DNA from: Nitrososphaerota archaeon
GTDB lineage: Archaea; Thermoproteota; Nitrososphaeria; Conexivisphaerales; DTJL01
Direction: 5' to 3'
Assembly: GCA_021324115.1 (NCBI GenBank)
Contig: JAJPJS010000013.1
Span: 1-64,000, forward strand
Length of the DNA stretch: 64,000 nt
Under the pieces are notes generated by a model that was given only the letters and a program-made list of their open reading frames with translations, searched no databases and was not told where the DNA came from. Position 1 is the first letter of the stretch. Every line of letters starts with the position of its first letter. Below, one piece after another: positions 25,785 through 35,665 of this stretch. The position numbers and the translations under genes are program-made.

Positions 25785-27037
25785 ATGTTAGGCACACCTG
25801 TCATGAGGGACACTTCGATTTGAGCCCCTTTTTCCACGACTGTTTTGGCGGGAACTCGGACAAAACCATTCGCCCTTACCAGTTCAAAGGAAAGGTTGGA
25901 TCCCCATCTAAGTGGATATATCGTCGTACTACCCCCCTCGTTCCGAACACGTACAAGGAAAGCACATTCTATCGGCCTGACGTTTTCAAAGGTTCTTTCC
26001 GAAGTTGCCAGAATTTTCGGAGGCCTTTCCTGTAGCCCAACACCTTCAAGCAGATTGAATACGGGTACGGCCACCTCAAAGAAGGATAGGGCCGCTGATA
26101 CTGCTCTTGCTGGAAGTATGCATATGGGTTTCCCCTGCAACAGGGCCAATCCGGTTGGTCTTGTCGGCAATAAGCGAAGCCCATGAAAAATTATGCTGGC
26201 ACCGGAGAGTTCTGATAAAACATCAACGACAATATCTTCATCGCCCACAGAACTTCTACCGATTGTTATCAGGGCATCGAAACGCCCTGCCGATTTGGCC
26301 AGGATCTTTTTCAGCTCTTTTGGGTCGTCTGGACAGCTCCCAATAATCATGGGTTGTCCTGAAAGCTCAGAGACATATCCTGCCAACATATGGGCGAAGT
26401 TATTGACGGTTCCTTTCTTTTTGTCGTCGTTGATTGTGCGAACTTCTCTTCCTATCGATAGTATTCCCACCTGGAGCCTGCGGCGCACCAGAACAGTTTT
26501 CAATCCGATGGATATCAGTACAGAAATCATCGATGGGGTAAGCCTTTCGCCATTGCGGACCAGAACACTTCCCTTACTGAAATCATCTCCAATTCTTTCT
26601 ATGTTCTTCCATTTCTGTATCGGTCTCTGTACGAAGAGCCTACCATCAACGATGCGAGCCTCCTCCCTTCTTATGACCGCATCCACACCCGGTGGAACGA
26701 CGGCTCCGGTAGAAAGTTTGACAGATTTACCGGGTAGTATCTTAAGACGACTGCTCCTCGAGTCATTAAAATCTAAAAGCTCGAATGTTACAGGATTCCC
26801 GGACGAGGCGCGTGCCGTAAGGTCAGACCGGACGCCAAAACCATCCATTGCGCTGGTCAGCTGTTGAGGCATATCGATAGTAGACCTGATAGTTTTACAG
26901 CATATGCGTCCCAGGCTCAAATGTACGGGAATCTCCTCCATGCCTATTGGATGTTCCCGTAACAGTGACTCCATCTTTTGAAGCGCCTCATCATACGGCA
27001 GCAGCTTGAGATATCTTCCCATCTCTTGTTGTGTCAT
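25781..27037 (-). CDS. moeA: Molybdopterin molybdenumtransferase
   Basis: A 418-residue MoeA with SAMDGFGVRSD near residue 54, KLSTGAVVPPGVDAVIRREE, and the MoaB/Mog-like domain with ITIGRSSVGDEDIV, and a C-terminal beta domain. MoeA inserts molybdate into molybdopterin. The usual TGG in the T-G-G-x-S-x-G-D loop reads IGRSSVGD here, a modest variation. It is within the nar operon, 54 bases after the TehA-like gene. Confidence 0.9.
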   Translation of the reverse strand: MTQQEMGRYLKLLPYDEALQKMESLLREHPIGMEEIPVHLSLGRICCKTIRSTIDMPQQLTSAMDGFGVRSDLTARASSGNPVTFELLDFNDSRSSRLKILPGKSVKLSTGAVVPPGVDAVIRREEARIVDGRLFVQRPIQKWKNIERIGDDFSKGSVLVRNGERLTPSMISVLISIGLKTVLVRRRLQVGILSIGREVRTINDDKKKGTVNNFAHMLAGYVSELSGQPMIIGSCPDDPKELKKILAKSAGRFDALITIGRSSVGDEDIVVDVLSELSGASIIFHGLRLLPTRPTGLALLQGKPICILPARAVSAALSFFEVAVPVFNLLEGVGLQERPPKILATSERTFENVRPIECAFLVRVRNEGGSTTIYPLRWGSNLSFELVRANGFVRVPAKTVVEKGAQIEVSLMTGVPNI

Positions 27038-27091
27038 GTCGTTACCATCCCACGGCCTGAACCCCTCTTCTACACATCATGGGTAAATTAA

Positions 27092-28111
27092 TCATCTTGC
27101 TTTGGGGAACAGGATCAGGTCTACCGCCACCAAGATCCAAGCCGCAAACGCGACCCATGTCATGAATGTCGCAAGCGTATGGAAAGCTTGCATCTCAAGG
27201 GCAGTACCCAGATTCCAGCTTGCCTTTCCGTACATACCAAGAACGAAGACCATGCTCCACATCACCGGTTCATATTTCAGTGTATAATGCTTGACGAAAT
27301 GCCGCCAGAATCCAAACAGGAACAATAGAGGCAACCACCAGGTCTCCCACCCCCACAGCACAACCGAGACCAGCATCACCCCACCTCCAAATTGGGACAG
27401 CGCACCCGTTCCTTCTATCACCGAATAAAGCGTGGTACCGGCAACCGTAGATATGGCCGCTGCTCCCATGTTGATCCAGTATGGAGGCGCCAGGTCTGGT
27501 GGTTCCACCTTGAAAAAGCTCAATCGGTAAACCAAAAGTATGATGAAGATGAAGTAAAAGACCACACCAATACCCCATATCGCGAGACTTAACATAATGG
27601 CCCAACCTTCGAAACCGGAAAATGATCCCGTAATGTAGCTTGTCAGAATGGAAACGGACTGCGTTCCGACTATAAGGAGGAGCCAGCCGCCGTTCGCCAC
27701 CTGCTCAATTGGAGCGGAATTCTTGAGCGTGAGTACGGAGAATGTAAGATATGTGAGCGGGAGCCAGGATACGATTGAAAAGACCCAGAAAAGCTTTGCA
27801 AGGCCCACGGAGGATTCCAGTGCCAGGTGAACGCCAAGGACCCCCGTACCCGCCACGAAGGTGAAGAATGAAAACATAACCTTCGCATCGGTCAGGTCGG
27901 CCCGAAACTCCTTTGAAAAGAATATGGCCCTGGACAGGAAGATCACGCACAGGGACAGCCAGGCTGCGATTCCAACATAAAAAAGTCCAACAGAGAGGAG
28001 CCTGTTTCCCATCGCAAAGAAATCATTTGAAATGATTCCCGTTGCCATGACCACGGCAAAATATGCAGGATGCAGGTTCCTCAGAAAATCAGCCTTAATG
28101 GTCATCGTCAC
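27092..28111 (-). CDS. TehA/SLAC1-type (TDT family) anion channel or transporter
   Basis: A 339-residue membrane protein with about ten helices, opening with LHPAYFAVVMATGIIS, the signature start of TDT proteins. The family includes tellurite-resistance TehA, yeast sulfite and malate permeases and plant SLAC1, which conducts nitrate and chloride. It is embedded in the nar operon between narI (47-bp gap) and moeA, so nitrate, nitrite or molybdate-related anion movement is a reasonable inference. Confidence 0.88.
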   Translation of the reverse strand: MTMTIKADFLRNLHPAYFAVVMATGIISNDFFAMGNRLLSVGLFYVGIAAWLSLCVIFLSRAIFFSKEFRADLTDAKVMFSFFTFVAGTGVLGVHLALESSVGLAKLFWVFSIVSWLPLTYLTFSVLTLKNSAPIEQVANGGWLLLIVGTQSVSILTSYITGSFSGFEGWAIMLSLAIWGIGVVFYFIFIILLVYRLSFFKVEPPDLAPPYWINMGAAAISTVAGTTLYSVIEGTGALSQFGGGVMLVSVVLWGWETWWLPLLFLFGFWRHFVKHYTLKYEPVMWSMVFVLGMYGKASWNLGTALEMQAFHTLATFMTWVAFAAWILVAVDLILFPKAR

Positions 28112-28158
28112 CTTTTGCTTCGAAAGATGTATGTCGACATATCATTTTCCTGCCAGCT

Positions 28159-28875
28159 TTACTCAGTCTGGCTCTTCACTTTAGGCGCTTCTTTCTTGGT
28201 CATGCTGCGATAAACTATATTCTTTCTCCAAAGGTAAGGCAACGGAAGGCTGAAAATGTGAACCAGTCTTGTGAACGGTAAGACTGCAAAGAAGAGCAGA
28301 CCGAGCAAAGCATGAAGCTGGTAGGTATATGGCGTCGTCGCCATGATCGTAAGATTCGGATTCAGTGTAAGTATGCTCCTTATCCAGGCGCCGAGTGTAT
28401 AACGATAATCATATGGACCCACAAAAAGACTGAAACCAAGTGTATTGAGCAGACCGCTGCTCATCACTACAAGCAGCACGCCCAGGGTGACGTAGTCATC
28501 AATCCCTGCTATCGCCCTTACTCTCGGCACTGCCAAACGCCTTATGAGAAGTATAACCAGGCCTGCCACGGACAGAACGCCAGCCACAGCACCGCCATAA
28601 AATGCGATTTCGTGATACGAAGAGAACGATATGCCGAGTGAAAGATAGAATGATGGCGGTATAACGAGTCCCATTATGTGGCCTATGAATACGAATATGA
28701 AACTCCAGTGGAAAAGCATACTTCCAACCATAAGCATTCTTCGTTCCAAGATCTGACTGGATTTCGATGTCCAGCCGTAAGGGTCCTTATCGAACCTCAG
28801 TACAAGCCCTACGACGAACACCGTAATGGCCACGTATGGATATATCACCCAGAATAGGAGGTTAATGAAACCCAA
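28159..28875 (-). CDS. narI: Respiratory nitrate reductase, gamma subunit (cytochrome b)
   Basis: A 238-residue membrane protein with five helices. Four histidines stand at the expected places for two b haems: His56 (LFHWSF), His66 (GHIMG), His188 (YQLHALL) and His206 (RLVHIF). NarI oxidises quinol at the membrane and passes electrons to NarH. The start overlaps the end of narJ by 14 bases. Confidence 0.95.
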   Translation of the reverse strand: MGFINLLFWVIYPYVAITVFVVGLVLRFDKDPYGWTSKSSQILERRMLMVGSMLFHWSFIFVFIGHIMGLVIPPSFYLSLGISFSSYHEIAFYGGAVAGVLSVAGLVILLIRRLAVPRVRAIAGIDDYVTLGVLLVVMSSGLLNTLGFSLFVGPYDYRYTLGAWIRSILTLNPNLTIMATTPYTYQLHALLGLLFFAVLPFTRLVHIFSLPLPYLWRKNIVYRSMTKKEAPKVKSQTE

Positions 28876-29407
28876 ACCTGTTCCACCTCGTCCCCATCAT
28901 CTCGTTCATCGCACTGATACAGGCTGAGAGCACAATGGAATACAGACTACCAGATCTTTCCAGATTCTCCTTGATCTTTGAAATCGAATCGATGTATTCC
29001 TTGACAAGATTCTTCGATTGAGACTCCGGCGCAATGCTCAGGTATTCCAGGAAGACAGGAAGGTAATCCGGAAGCTCAGGCGCATCAAGCAAGAGACCTG
29101 CGCTTTTGTACTGACTATTGATCTTAAGGAGTTCGACTCCCCTCTCTGGTCTCGCGCCATATGAAGAGTGAGTCAGGTAAAGACAGTTTTTCTCCTCAAA
29201 ATCAAACGTTTGAACATAATTTTCCTGAAGAGATTCTGCATCGTTTGATTTGAGGTAAATGATGAATTTGGAAAAGGCACCGCGGTGAACTTCAGGAAGA
29301 CTGTCAATCATCGAGCCTAATTCGTCCAGAGATTCGAGCAGGTAGGAATCAGGGTATCTGAGAAGCACAGAGGCCACCGCAAATATGTCCTGGATAGACC
29401 CACTCAT
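28862..29407 (-). CDS. narJ: Nitrate reductase assembly chaperone
   Basis: About 181 residues from the ATG at 29405-29407, which overlaps the narH stop as ATGA; a longer frame extending into narH is unlikely. The helical protein has the NarJ/TorD family pattern, with YVQTFDFEEKNCLYLTHSS matching the conserved tract that follows the substrate-binding groove. It helps cofactor insertion into NarG. Confidence 0.92.
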   Translation of the reverse strand: MSGSIQDIFAVASVLLRYPDSYLLESLDELGSMIDSLPEVHRGAFSKFIIYLKSNDAESLQENYVQTFDFEEKNCLYLTHSSYGARPERGVELLKINSQYKSAGLLLDAPELPDYLPVFLEYLSIAPESQSKNLVKEYIDSISKIKENLERSGSLYSIVLSACISAMNEMMGTRWNRFGFH

Positions 29408-30999
29408 TCTATAACACCCGAACCCACACCGATTCCTGTCCCTTTGCCTAAAGCGCCACACCCGGAGCATCCGGATGTGGTACACATTGTATTATCTGAT
29501 TGATTTCCTCCGGTATGAAGCGCGATATGTTTTGCATACATTTCCTTTTCGTAGAATGGCAGGCCTGCCATGCCCTGGTCCATGTACAGGTCACGCGCTT
29601 CCTCTCTGTGGGAGGTGGGTATGACGAATCTTTCATCAAATTTAGCTATCGATAACAGGCGGAACATGTCTTTCAGCTCATCCTCTTTGACTCCCGCCCG
29701 TTCCAGCACCTCTTTTTTGAGCTGGGAGCCCGTGCTGATGCAGCGCATGTACGTCCTGAGTGCAGCCAGCTTCCTCAGAACCACTCTGATTGTTTCTTCA
29801 TCCCCCGCCGTCAAAAGATTCGCCAGGTACTTGATGGGTATCCTGAGTTTATCGATAGCAGGGAAGATATCTTCCGGGTCTTCAGACAGTTCCAATCCCT
29901 CGACCCTGTTGGTGATTGGGCTGAGCGGTGGTATGTACCACACCATCGGGAGCGTCCTGTATTCGGGATGAAGAGGAAGCGCAAGTTTCCATTTTACGGC
30001 AAGCAGGTAGATCGGCGAACGTCTGGCGTAATCGAGCCATTCTTCGGGCACGCCGTCCTCCACCGCCTTTTTTGCGATGGCTTCATCAAACGGGTCCAGA
30101 AATACAGACAATTGAGAGTCCAGCAGTTTCTTTTCATCTGTTACAGAAGCGGCTTCTGCGATTCTGTCAGCGTCATACAGGATCACGCCGATGTACCTTA
30201 TTCTGCCCACGCAGGTTTCAGAGCAGATTGTGGGCATACCCGCTTCGATTCTGGGATAGCAGAAGGTACATTTCTCGGCCTTGTGTGTTTGCCAGTTGAA
30301 GTAGACCTTCTTGTAGGGACAGCCAGAAATGCAAAATCTCCAGCCGCGGCACCCCTCCTGGTCCACAAGTACAATACCGTCCTCCTCGCGCTTGTATATT
30401 GCTCCAGACGGGCAGGACGCGACACAGGACGGGTTAAGGCAGTGTTCACATATCCTGGGTAGGTAAAACATGAAGGCGTTCTCGTAATCCAGTCTTATCT
30501 CGTCTTCGAGCCCTTTGCTGTTTGGGTCCAGATGTCCTGTGACCTGACTCCCGGCAAGGTCATCTTCCCAGTTAGGCCCCCAGTTGACCTGTGTGTTGAC
30601 GTGCGTGATAGACGAAATCGGCCTGGCCACCGGCTGGTGTTTCTGTCGAGGGCTTTCGATCAGGTTTCCGTATTTATAGTCCCACGGTTCGTAATAGTCG
30701 TCGATGGATGGGAGCACAGGATTGAAGAATATCTTGAGGATTCTTCCAAGCTTGCCTCCCTGTTTCAGACGGAGCTTCCCGTTCTTAAGAACCCAGCCAC
30801 CCTTTCTCTTTTCCTGATTCTCCCACTCTCTTGGATAGCCGATTCCGGGTTTTGTCTCAACATCGTTGAACCAGATGTATTCCGCCCCCCTGCGGTTCGT
30901 CCAGGTATTCTTGCAGGTGACAGAGCAGGTATGGCATCCGATGCATTTGTCAAGATTCATCACCATGCAGATCTGTGCTTTAACTTTCAAGCCAGTCAA
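29404..30999 (-). CDS. narH: Respiratory nitrate reductase, beta subunit (Fe-S)
   Basis: A 531-residue iron-sulfur subunit. MNLDKCIGCHTCSVTCKN opens the first cluster; CEHCLNPSCVASCPSGAI and CRGWRFCISGCPYKKVYF follow. The Trp in CRGWRFC replaces a cysteine, as in known NarH, so that cluster is [3Fe-4S]. It closes with CTFCYPRIE...C. The C-terminal part past residue 400 has a Cys-Gly tail (TTSGCSGCGALGKG) that may be an extra metal site. The start lies 20 bases inside narG. Confidence 0.96.
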   Translation of the reverse strand: MTGLKVKAQICMVMNLDKCIGCHTCSVTCKNTWTNRRGAEYIWFNDVETKPGIGYPREWENQEKRKGGWVLKNGKLRLKQGGKLGRILKIFFNPVLPSIDDYYEPWDYKYGNLIESPRQKHQPVARPISSITHVNTQVNWGPNWEDDLAGSQVTGHLDPNSKGLEDEIRLDYENAFMFYLPRICEHCLNPSCVASCPSGAIYKREEDGIVLVDQEGCRGWRFCISGCPYKKVYFNWQTHKAEKCTFCYPRIEAGMPTICSETCVGRIRYIGVILYDADRIAEAASVTDEKKLLDSQLSVFLDPFDEAIAKKAVEDGVPEEWLDYARRSPIYLLAVKWKLALPLHPEYRTLPMVWYIPPLSPITNRVEGLELSEDPEDIFPAIDKLRIPIKYLANLLTAGDEETIRVVLRKLAALRTYMRCISTGSQLKKEVLERAGVKEDELKDMFRLLSIAKFDERFVIPTSHREEARDLYMDQGMAGLPFYEKEMYAKHIALHTGGNQSDNTMCTTSGCSGCGALGKGTGIGVGSGVIE

Positions 31000-33900
31000 C
31001 CTCCCCTGACATCTTTCGTATCAGCACAAGCGTATCTCTCTGACTTCCCACAGGTCCCCAGTAGTTGAAACCGTAACTGAGCTGCGCATAGCCTCCGATC
31101 ATATTTGTTGGCTTCACTCTGATTCTTGTGACACTGTTGTGGATTCCTCCCCTCTCCTTTGTTATCTTCGAGCCTGGCACATTCACCGTCCTCTCCTGTG
31201 CATGGTAAGAGAATGCGGCTCCCCTTGGTATGCGGTGGCTCACGATCGCCCTAGCAACCATCACCCCGTTTCTGTTAAAAACTTCTACCCAGTCATTATC
31301 AGAAACACCAATTTCCACCGCATCTTCGTTGTTCAGCCAGACGGTTGGACCACCCCTGAAGAGTGTGAGCATTCTAAGGTTATCCACATAAGTGGTATGA
31401 ATCGACCACTTATTGTGAGGCGTAATCCACCTGGCCCTTAGGAATTTTCCGGTTATCTCGGCCGGCATCTCGCCGTCCAAAAATGGCTCGGGCGTAAGCG
31501 GCGGCCTGTACAAAGGAAGGCCTTCACCGAATTCCAAAATCAGCTCATGGTCCAGGTAGAATTGTTGCCTACCCGTGAATGTCCTCCATGGAATTCTTCT
31601 TTCGACGTTAGAAGCGAACGCTGTGTACTGTCTTCCCCCCTTCTCGATTCCGCTCCAGACGGGTGTGGTTATGACCCTCCTCGGTTGTTGGACAATGTCT
31701 GCAAACCTGATTCTGACATCGGCATGCCCTTCCGCCAGGTCACTCAACTGCTCACCGGTCTTCTTCTCGAGATACCTCCAACCTTTCATTGATATGGTTC
31801 CATTTGTAGCGCCAGAAAGACACAATATCGCTTCGGCGGCTTTCTGGGCTGTATCGATTCGAGGGCAGCCTTTCGCCACCCCATCATTCAGCACGCCAAG
31901 GTCTTTGCCCAGCTGTTCATACTCTTCTGCTGGAACTATTTCAACCCCCTTGATATTCAAGCCCAGTTTGCGGAGCAGCGGTCCAAGTGACACCATCTTA
32001 TCATAAATCTGGGTGTAGTCTCTTTCAACAACTTTGAGTTTCTGGGTAGTCTTGCCGGGGATAGGATGACCATCACCCAGGAACCAGTCATGTATTTTTC
32101 CTCTTGGTTGTGCTATTTCGTCTGGAGTATCATGCATCAGAGGTGTAGCGACCAGGTCTTCGACCTTTTCTGGGAAGTATTGCTTGGCCATCTCCGAAAA
32201 CACCTTTGAAAGGTCTCTGAACGCATCCCAGTCCGTTTTCGACTCCCAGGGAGGGTCAATCGCAGGGTTGAACGGGTGAACAAAAGGATGAAGATCCGTT
32301 GTGCTTATGTCATGCTTTTCGTACCATGTAGATGCCGGTAGTACTATATCGGAGTAAAGCGCCGTTCCCTCCATTCTGAAATTAAGGTCGATGAGAAGGT
32401 CTAGCTTACCCACAAGTGGCTTGTCTCTCAGATTTACGAATTGAGGTTTAACGCCCGGTACATCCTTACCCATCACACTGCTCTCCACACCAAGCAGATG
32501 TTTCATGAAATATTCATGGCCCTTGCCGTTGGCAGAGATGATATTCGCTCTCCAAACGAACAGAACCTTAGGTGCGTTCACCGTGTTGTCGGGATCTTCG
32601 ATTGCAAATCGGAGCTCTTTAGAATCCAGTTTCTTTGCGACGAAGTCGATTATGGCCTTTTCATCGGCGGCACCCTTCTCCCTGGCTTCCCTCACCAGGT
32701 CCAGTGGACTCGCGTTGAACTGGGGGTAGGATGGAAGCCAGCCCAGACGTGCGGCGAGCACATTGTAGTCCGCGAAGTGCATGTTTCCATACTTCTTTGC
32801 GATGGGTGAAGAAAGCCTGTCACCCATGTACTGCTCGTAACGCCACTGGTCTGTTGCGAAATAGAAGAAGGAGGTTCCATTTTGCAATCTGGCTGGTCTT
32901 ACCCAGTCGTTTGCGAAGGCTAAAGCGGTCCAGCCTTCAAGCGGCCTGACCTTTTCCTGTCCGACGTAGTGCGCCCAGCCCCCTCCATTTATCCCCTGTC
33001 CGCCCGTAAGCATGACCATGCAAAGTATTGCCCTGTAAATTTCATCGTTATGATACCAGTGGTTGATGCCCGAACCCATTACGATCATCGACTTGCCACT
33101 GGTAAGCTCTGCATTTCTGGCAAACTCCCTGGCTATTTGAATCGCGACATTTCTATTCACCCCGGTTATGGATTCCTGCCAGGCAGGAGTGTATGGCATC
33201 GGATCATCGTAGTCTTTGGGATAATCACCTGGGAGGGACCTTCCCAGCCCGACCTGAGCAAGAAGAAGGTCAAACACGGTGGTGACGTATACCTGTCCCT
33301 TGGGTGTCTGGACCAGTTTCGCCGGGACCGATCTGTTGAGTACCTTCTTTACACCATTATCCTCAAAATGAGGGAGCTTTACAGGCACTATCTGGTCTTC
33401 CTGGCCCAGCAGGGAAAGCACAGGAACAACTTCGTTGCCGTCGGCAGACATTTCAAGATTCCATTTTCCTTCCTCACCCCATCGAAAACCTATGCTGCCA
33501 TTCGGCACCACGAGCCGCTTCGTGGCATCATCAAGGACCACACCCTTCCATTCCGCGTTGTTGACGTTTAATCCAAGGTCATGTGCAACCAGGAAGTTAT
33601 CTGAAATGTACGAATCTCCATCCTTCTTCAGCGTAATCAGAAAGGGCAGGTCTGTATACGAAGACGCGTATTTCTGGAAGTACTCTACTTTTCTTTCTAG
33701 GTAGAATTCCTTCAGTATGACATGAGTCATTGCCATTCCAAGAGCGCCATCGGTTCCCGGCTTGGGTGCCACCCAAACATCCCCGAACTTGACATGGTCG
33801 CTATAATCTGGACTGACGACGACGACCTTGGTCCCCCTGTACCTGGCTTCAACCATAAAGTGAGCATCTGGTGTTCTCGTCATCGGCAGATTGGTTCCCC

Positions 33901-34676
33901 AGATCAAAAGGTATGTCGAGTTGTACCAGTCTGCGCTTTCAGGAACATCGGTCTGCTCCCCCCATATCTCCGGGGACGCGGTGGGGAGGTCGCAGTACCA
34001 GTCGTAGAAGCTTATCGGGGAACCGCCGATTAGGGAGAGAAACCTAGTTCCCGCAGCATAGCTTACCATCGACATCGCAGGTATTGGGGTGAATCCGAAG
34101 ATTCTGTCGGGCCCATACTTTCTTATTGTGTATATGATTGAAGCAGATATCAGCCTGTATAATTCTTCATTCTTCGCCCTGATGAAGCCACCTCTCCCTC
34201 TCGCCGACTTGTAGATACTTGCCTTCTGAGGGTCTTCGATTATACTCCTCCAGGCTTCTACCGCATCACCATGGCTGGAGGCGAGGGCTTCCTGCCAGAG
34301 TTTCCAGAGTGCTCCTCTCACATAGGGATATTTAACTCTCAAAGGGCTGTAAATGTACCAGGAAAAGCTCGCCCCTCTTGGACACCCTCTAGGTTCGTAC
34401 TCCGGCATGTCCGGTCCATTTGTCGGATAGTCTGTTTGCTGGGTTTCCCAGGTAATTATGCCATCCTTGACGTATATCTGCCAGCTGCAGGAGCCCGTAC
34501 AGTTGACCCCGTGGGTAGAACGCACGATTTTGTCGTGCTGCCACCTTGACCTGTACGCCTCCTCCCACTCTCTGTCGCGGGGAGAAACCGCACTCCATCC
34601 TTCAGAATTCGGTTTACTTCTCTTGAAATATTGGGGTATCTTTCTTAACTGCGAGTCAGGCGTTTGAAAACACCAT
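30980..34676 (-). CDS. narG: Respiratory nitrate reductase, alpha subunit (molybdenum); 5' end broken
   Basis: Catalytic subunit, about 1231 residues if the 5' end is completed. HGVNCTGSC plus the Cys in EPRGCPRG give the His/Cys3 FS0 cluster, and GEQTDVPESADWYNS contains the Asp expected to bind Mo. An in-frame GTG exists at 34523-34525 but homologous sequence clearly continues upstream (EWEEAYRSRWQHDKIV and further to LRKIPQYFKRSK), open back to a stop at 34691-34693 with no ATG, GTG or TTG. An ATG at 34674-34676 enters this frame only if one base is removed from the A4 run at 34667-34670, giving MVFQTPDSQLRKIP. A sequencing error, a real frameshift, or a non-canonical start are the options. 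No twin-arginine signal is visible. Confidence 0.93.
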
Positions 34677-34688
34677 CCTGACGGAGCG

Positions 34689-34709
34689 TGTTACGCTGCA
34701 ATCGTAACA
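34689..34709. promoter_or_regulatory. Candidate nar operator palindrome
   Basis: TGTTACG, seven-base spacer, CGTAACA: perfect seven-base arms. It lies 13-33 bases upstream of the putative narG ATG at 34676 and within the 97-base gap after the upstream HTH_10 regulator gene. AT-rich candidates for a TATA box lie upstream near 34730-34756 on the minus strand. Confidence 0.5.
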
Positions 34710-34773
34710 AACTTCTGCAAGCTCCACACGATAAGATATTTCCGGGTCTGATATATACCGCTACCCTTACCTA

Positions 34774-35421
34774 TTAGGTTGCGTACTCCCTTGCGTGATT
34801 TGTACCTTCCTTGTTTTCAATGTAATCTTCGACCAACTTTTTCAGGGCTCGCCTGAGCGTCTCGTCAAAAGAAGCGGGAGAAATTCCAAGGCTGCGCGCC
34901 AACTTCGTAAGAGTAACTTTGCGGTCAAGGTCAAAGTATCCATTTTTTGAGGCCAGGGCTATTATCTGGCGCTGTCTGATCGTTAACCCCAGACCGTTAA
35001 GGGATTTTGCAGGGTCGACGATCGTAATCTTCGCTTCTTGTCTTTTTAACTTCTCTCCAAGGTCTGACAGGCTTTTCTTGGACATCGCGATTACCCTGTA
35101 TGATGTAACACCATTATCAAGCTGTTCTGTACCCATAAGCACCGCCTTTGAGTTTGAAAGCTCTCTGCAGAATGCACAGCTTTTGCTTTCGATCAGGAGT
35201 TTTCTATCTCCGACTTTTGCGACTCCCTGAAAACTCGAAACAGTTTTCGAATAAGTGTCCGTACTCAACCGTTCAAAAGTCACCAGATGGATGCTGGTGT
35301 GGGGTCCGAGTTTGACCCTTTCTATAAACATCTTTTCGGTCATGGCTGACGCAAATTTGGCTACCTCACAGCCGGTCTCCTTGATCTGGATGTACGCTTC
35401 CACCGGGCTTTCTGGCTTCAT
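34774..35421 (-). CDS. HTH_10 regulator upstream of narG, with CxxC motif
   Basis: A 215-residue regulator with C-terminal HTH_10 (LTIRQRQIIALASKNGYFD, then LARSLGISPASFDETLRRAL). The sensor half contains CAFC near residue 82 followed by a ligand-domain-like stretch, the same plan as the 23194-23853 paralogue. It lies directly upstream of narG in the same direction, so it is the prime candidate to respond to nitrate, nitrite or redox state and act at the palindrome in between. Confidence 0.9.
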   Translation of the reverse strand: MKPESPVEAYIQIKETGCEVAKFASAMTEKMFIERVKLGPHTSIHLVTFERLSTDTYSKTVSSFQGVAKVGDRKLLIESKSCAFCRELSNSKAVLMGTEQLDNGVTSYRVIAMSKKSLSDLGEKLKRQEAKITIVDPAKSLNGLGLTIRQRQIIALASKNGYFDLDRKVTLTKLARSLGISPASFDETLRRALKKLVEDYIENKEGTNHAREYAT

Positions 35422-35640
35422 GTGATGGGTCAGATTTTCTTGCCAGCCGACTCATATATATCTGCTTGTTCGAAGCGGGATGAAAAACAACATTCGTATT
35501 ACTAGAGCGAACGATAAATGTACTTTGGCTCAAACACATAGAATAGAATATTTGCGGCGCCATTCGCTTCAGTCTGGACCAATAATCAACAAGGCCTGCT
35601 CCCAAGACCTGATATCTGGCAAATACTTTTATTGTCGAAG

Positions 35641-35655
35641 AGATTTCTGAAATCT
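35641..35655. promoter_or_regulatory. Short inverted repeat before HHE gene
   Basis: AGATTT, three-base spacer, AAATCT, ending 11 bases before the ATG at 35666 and overlapping the likely transcription start. AT-rich, so chance occurrence is possible. Confidence 0.25.
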
Positions 35656-35665
35656 GTGAACTGAT

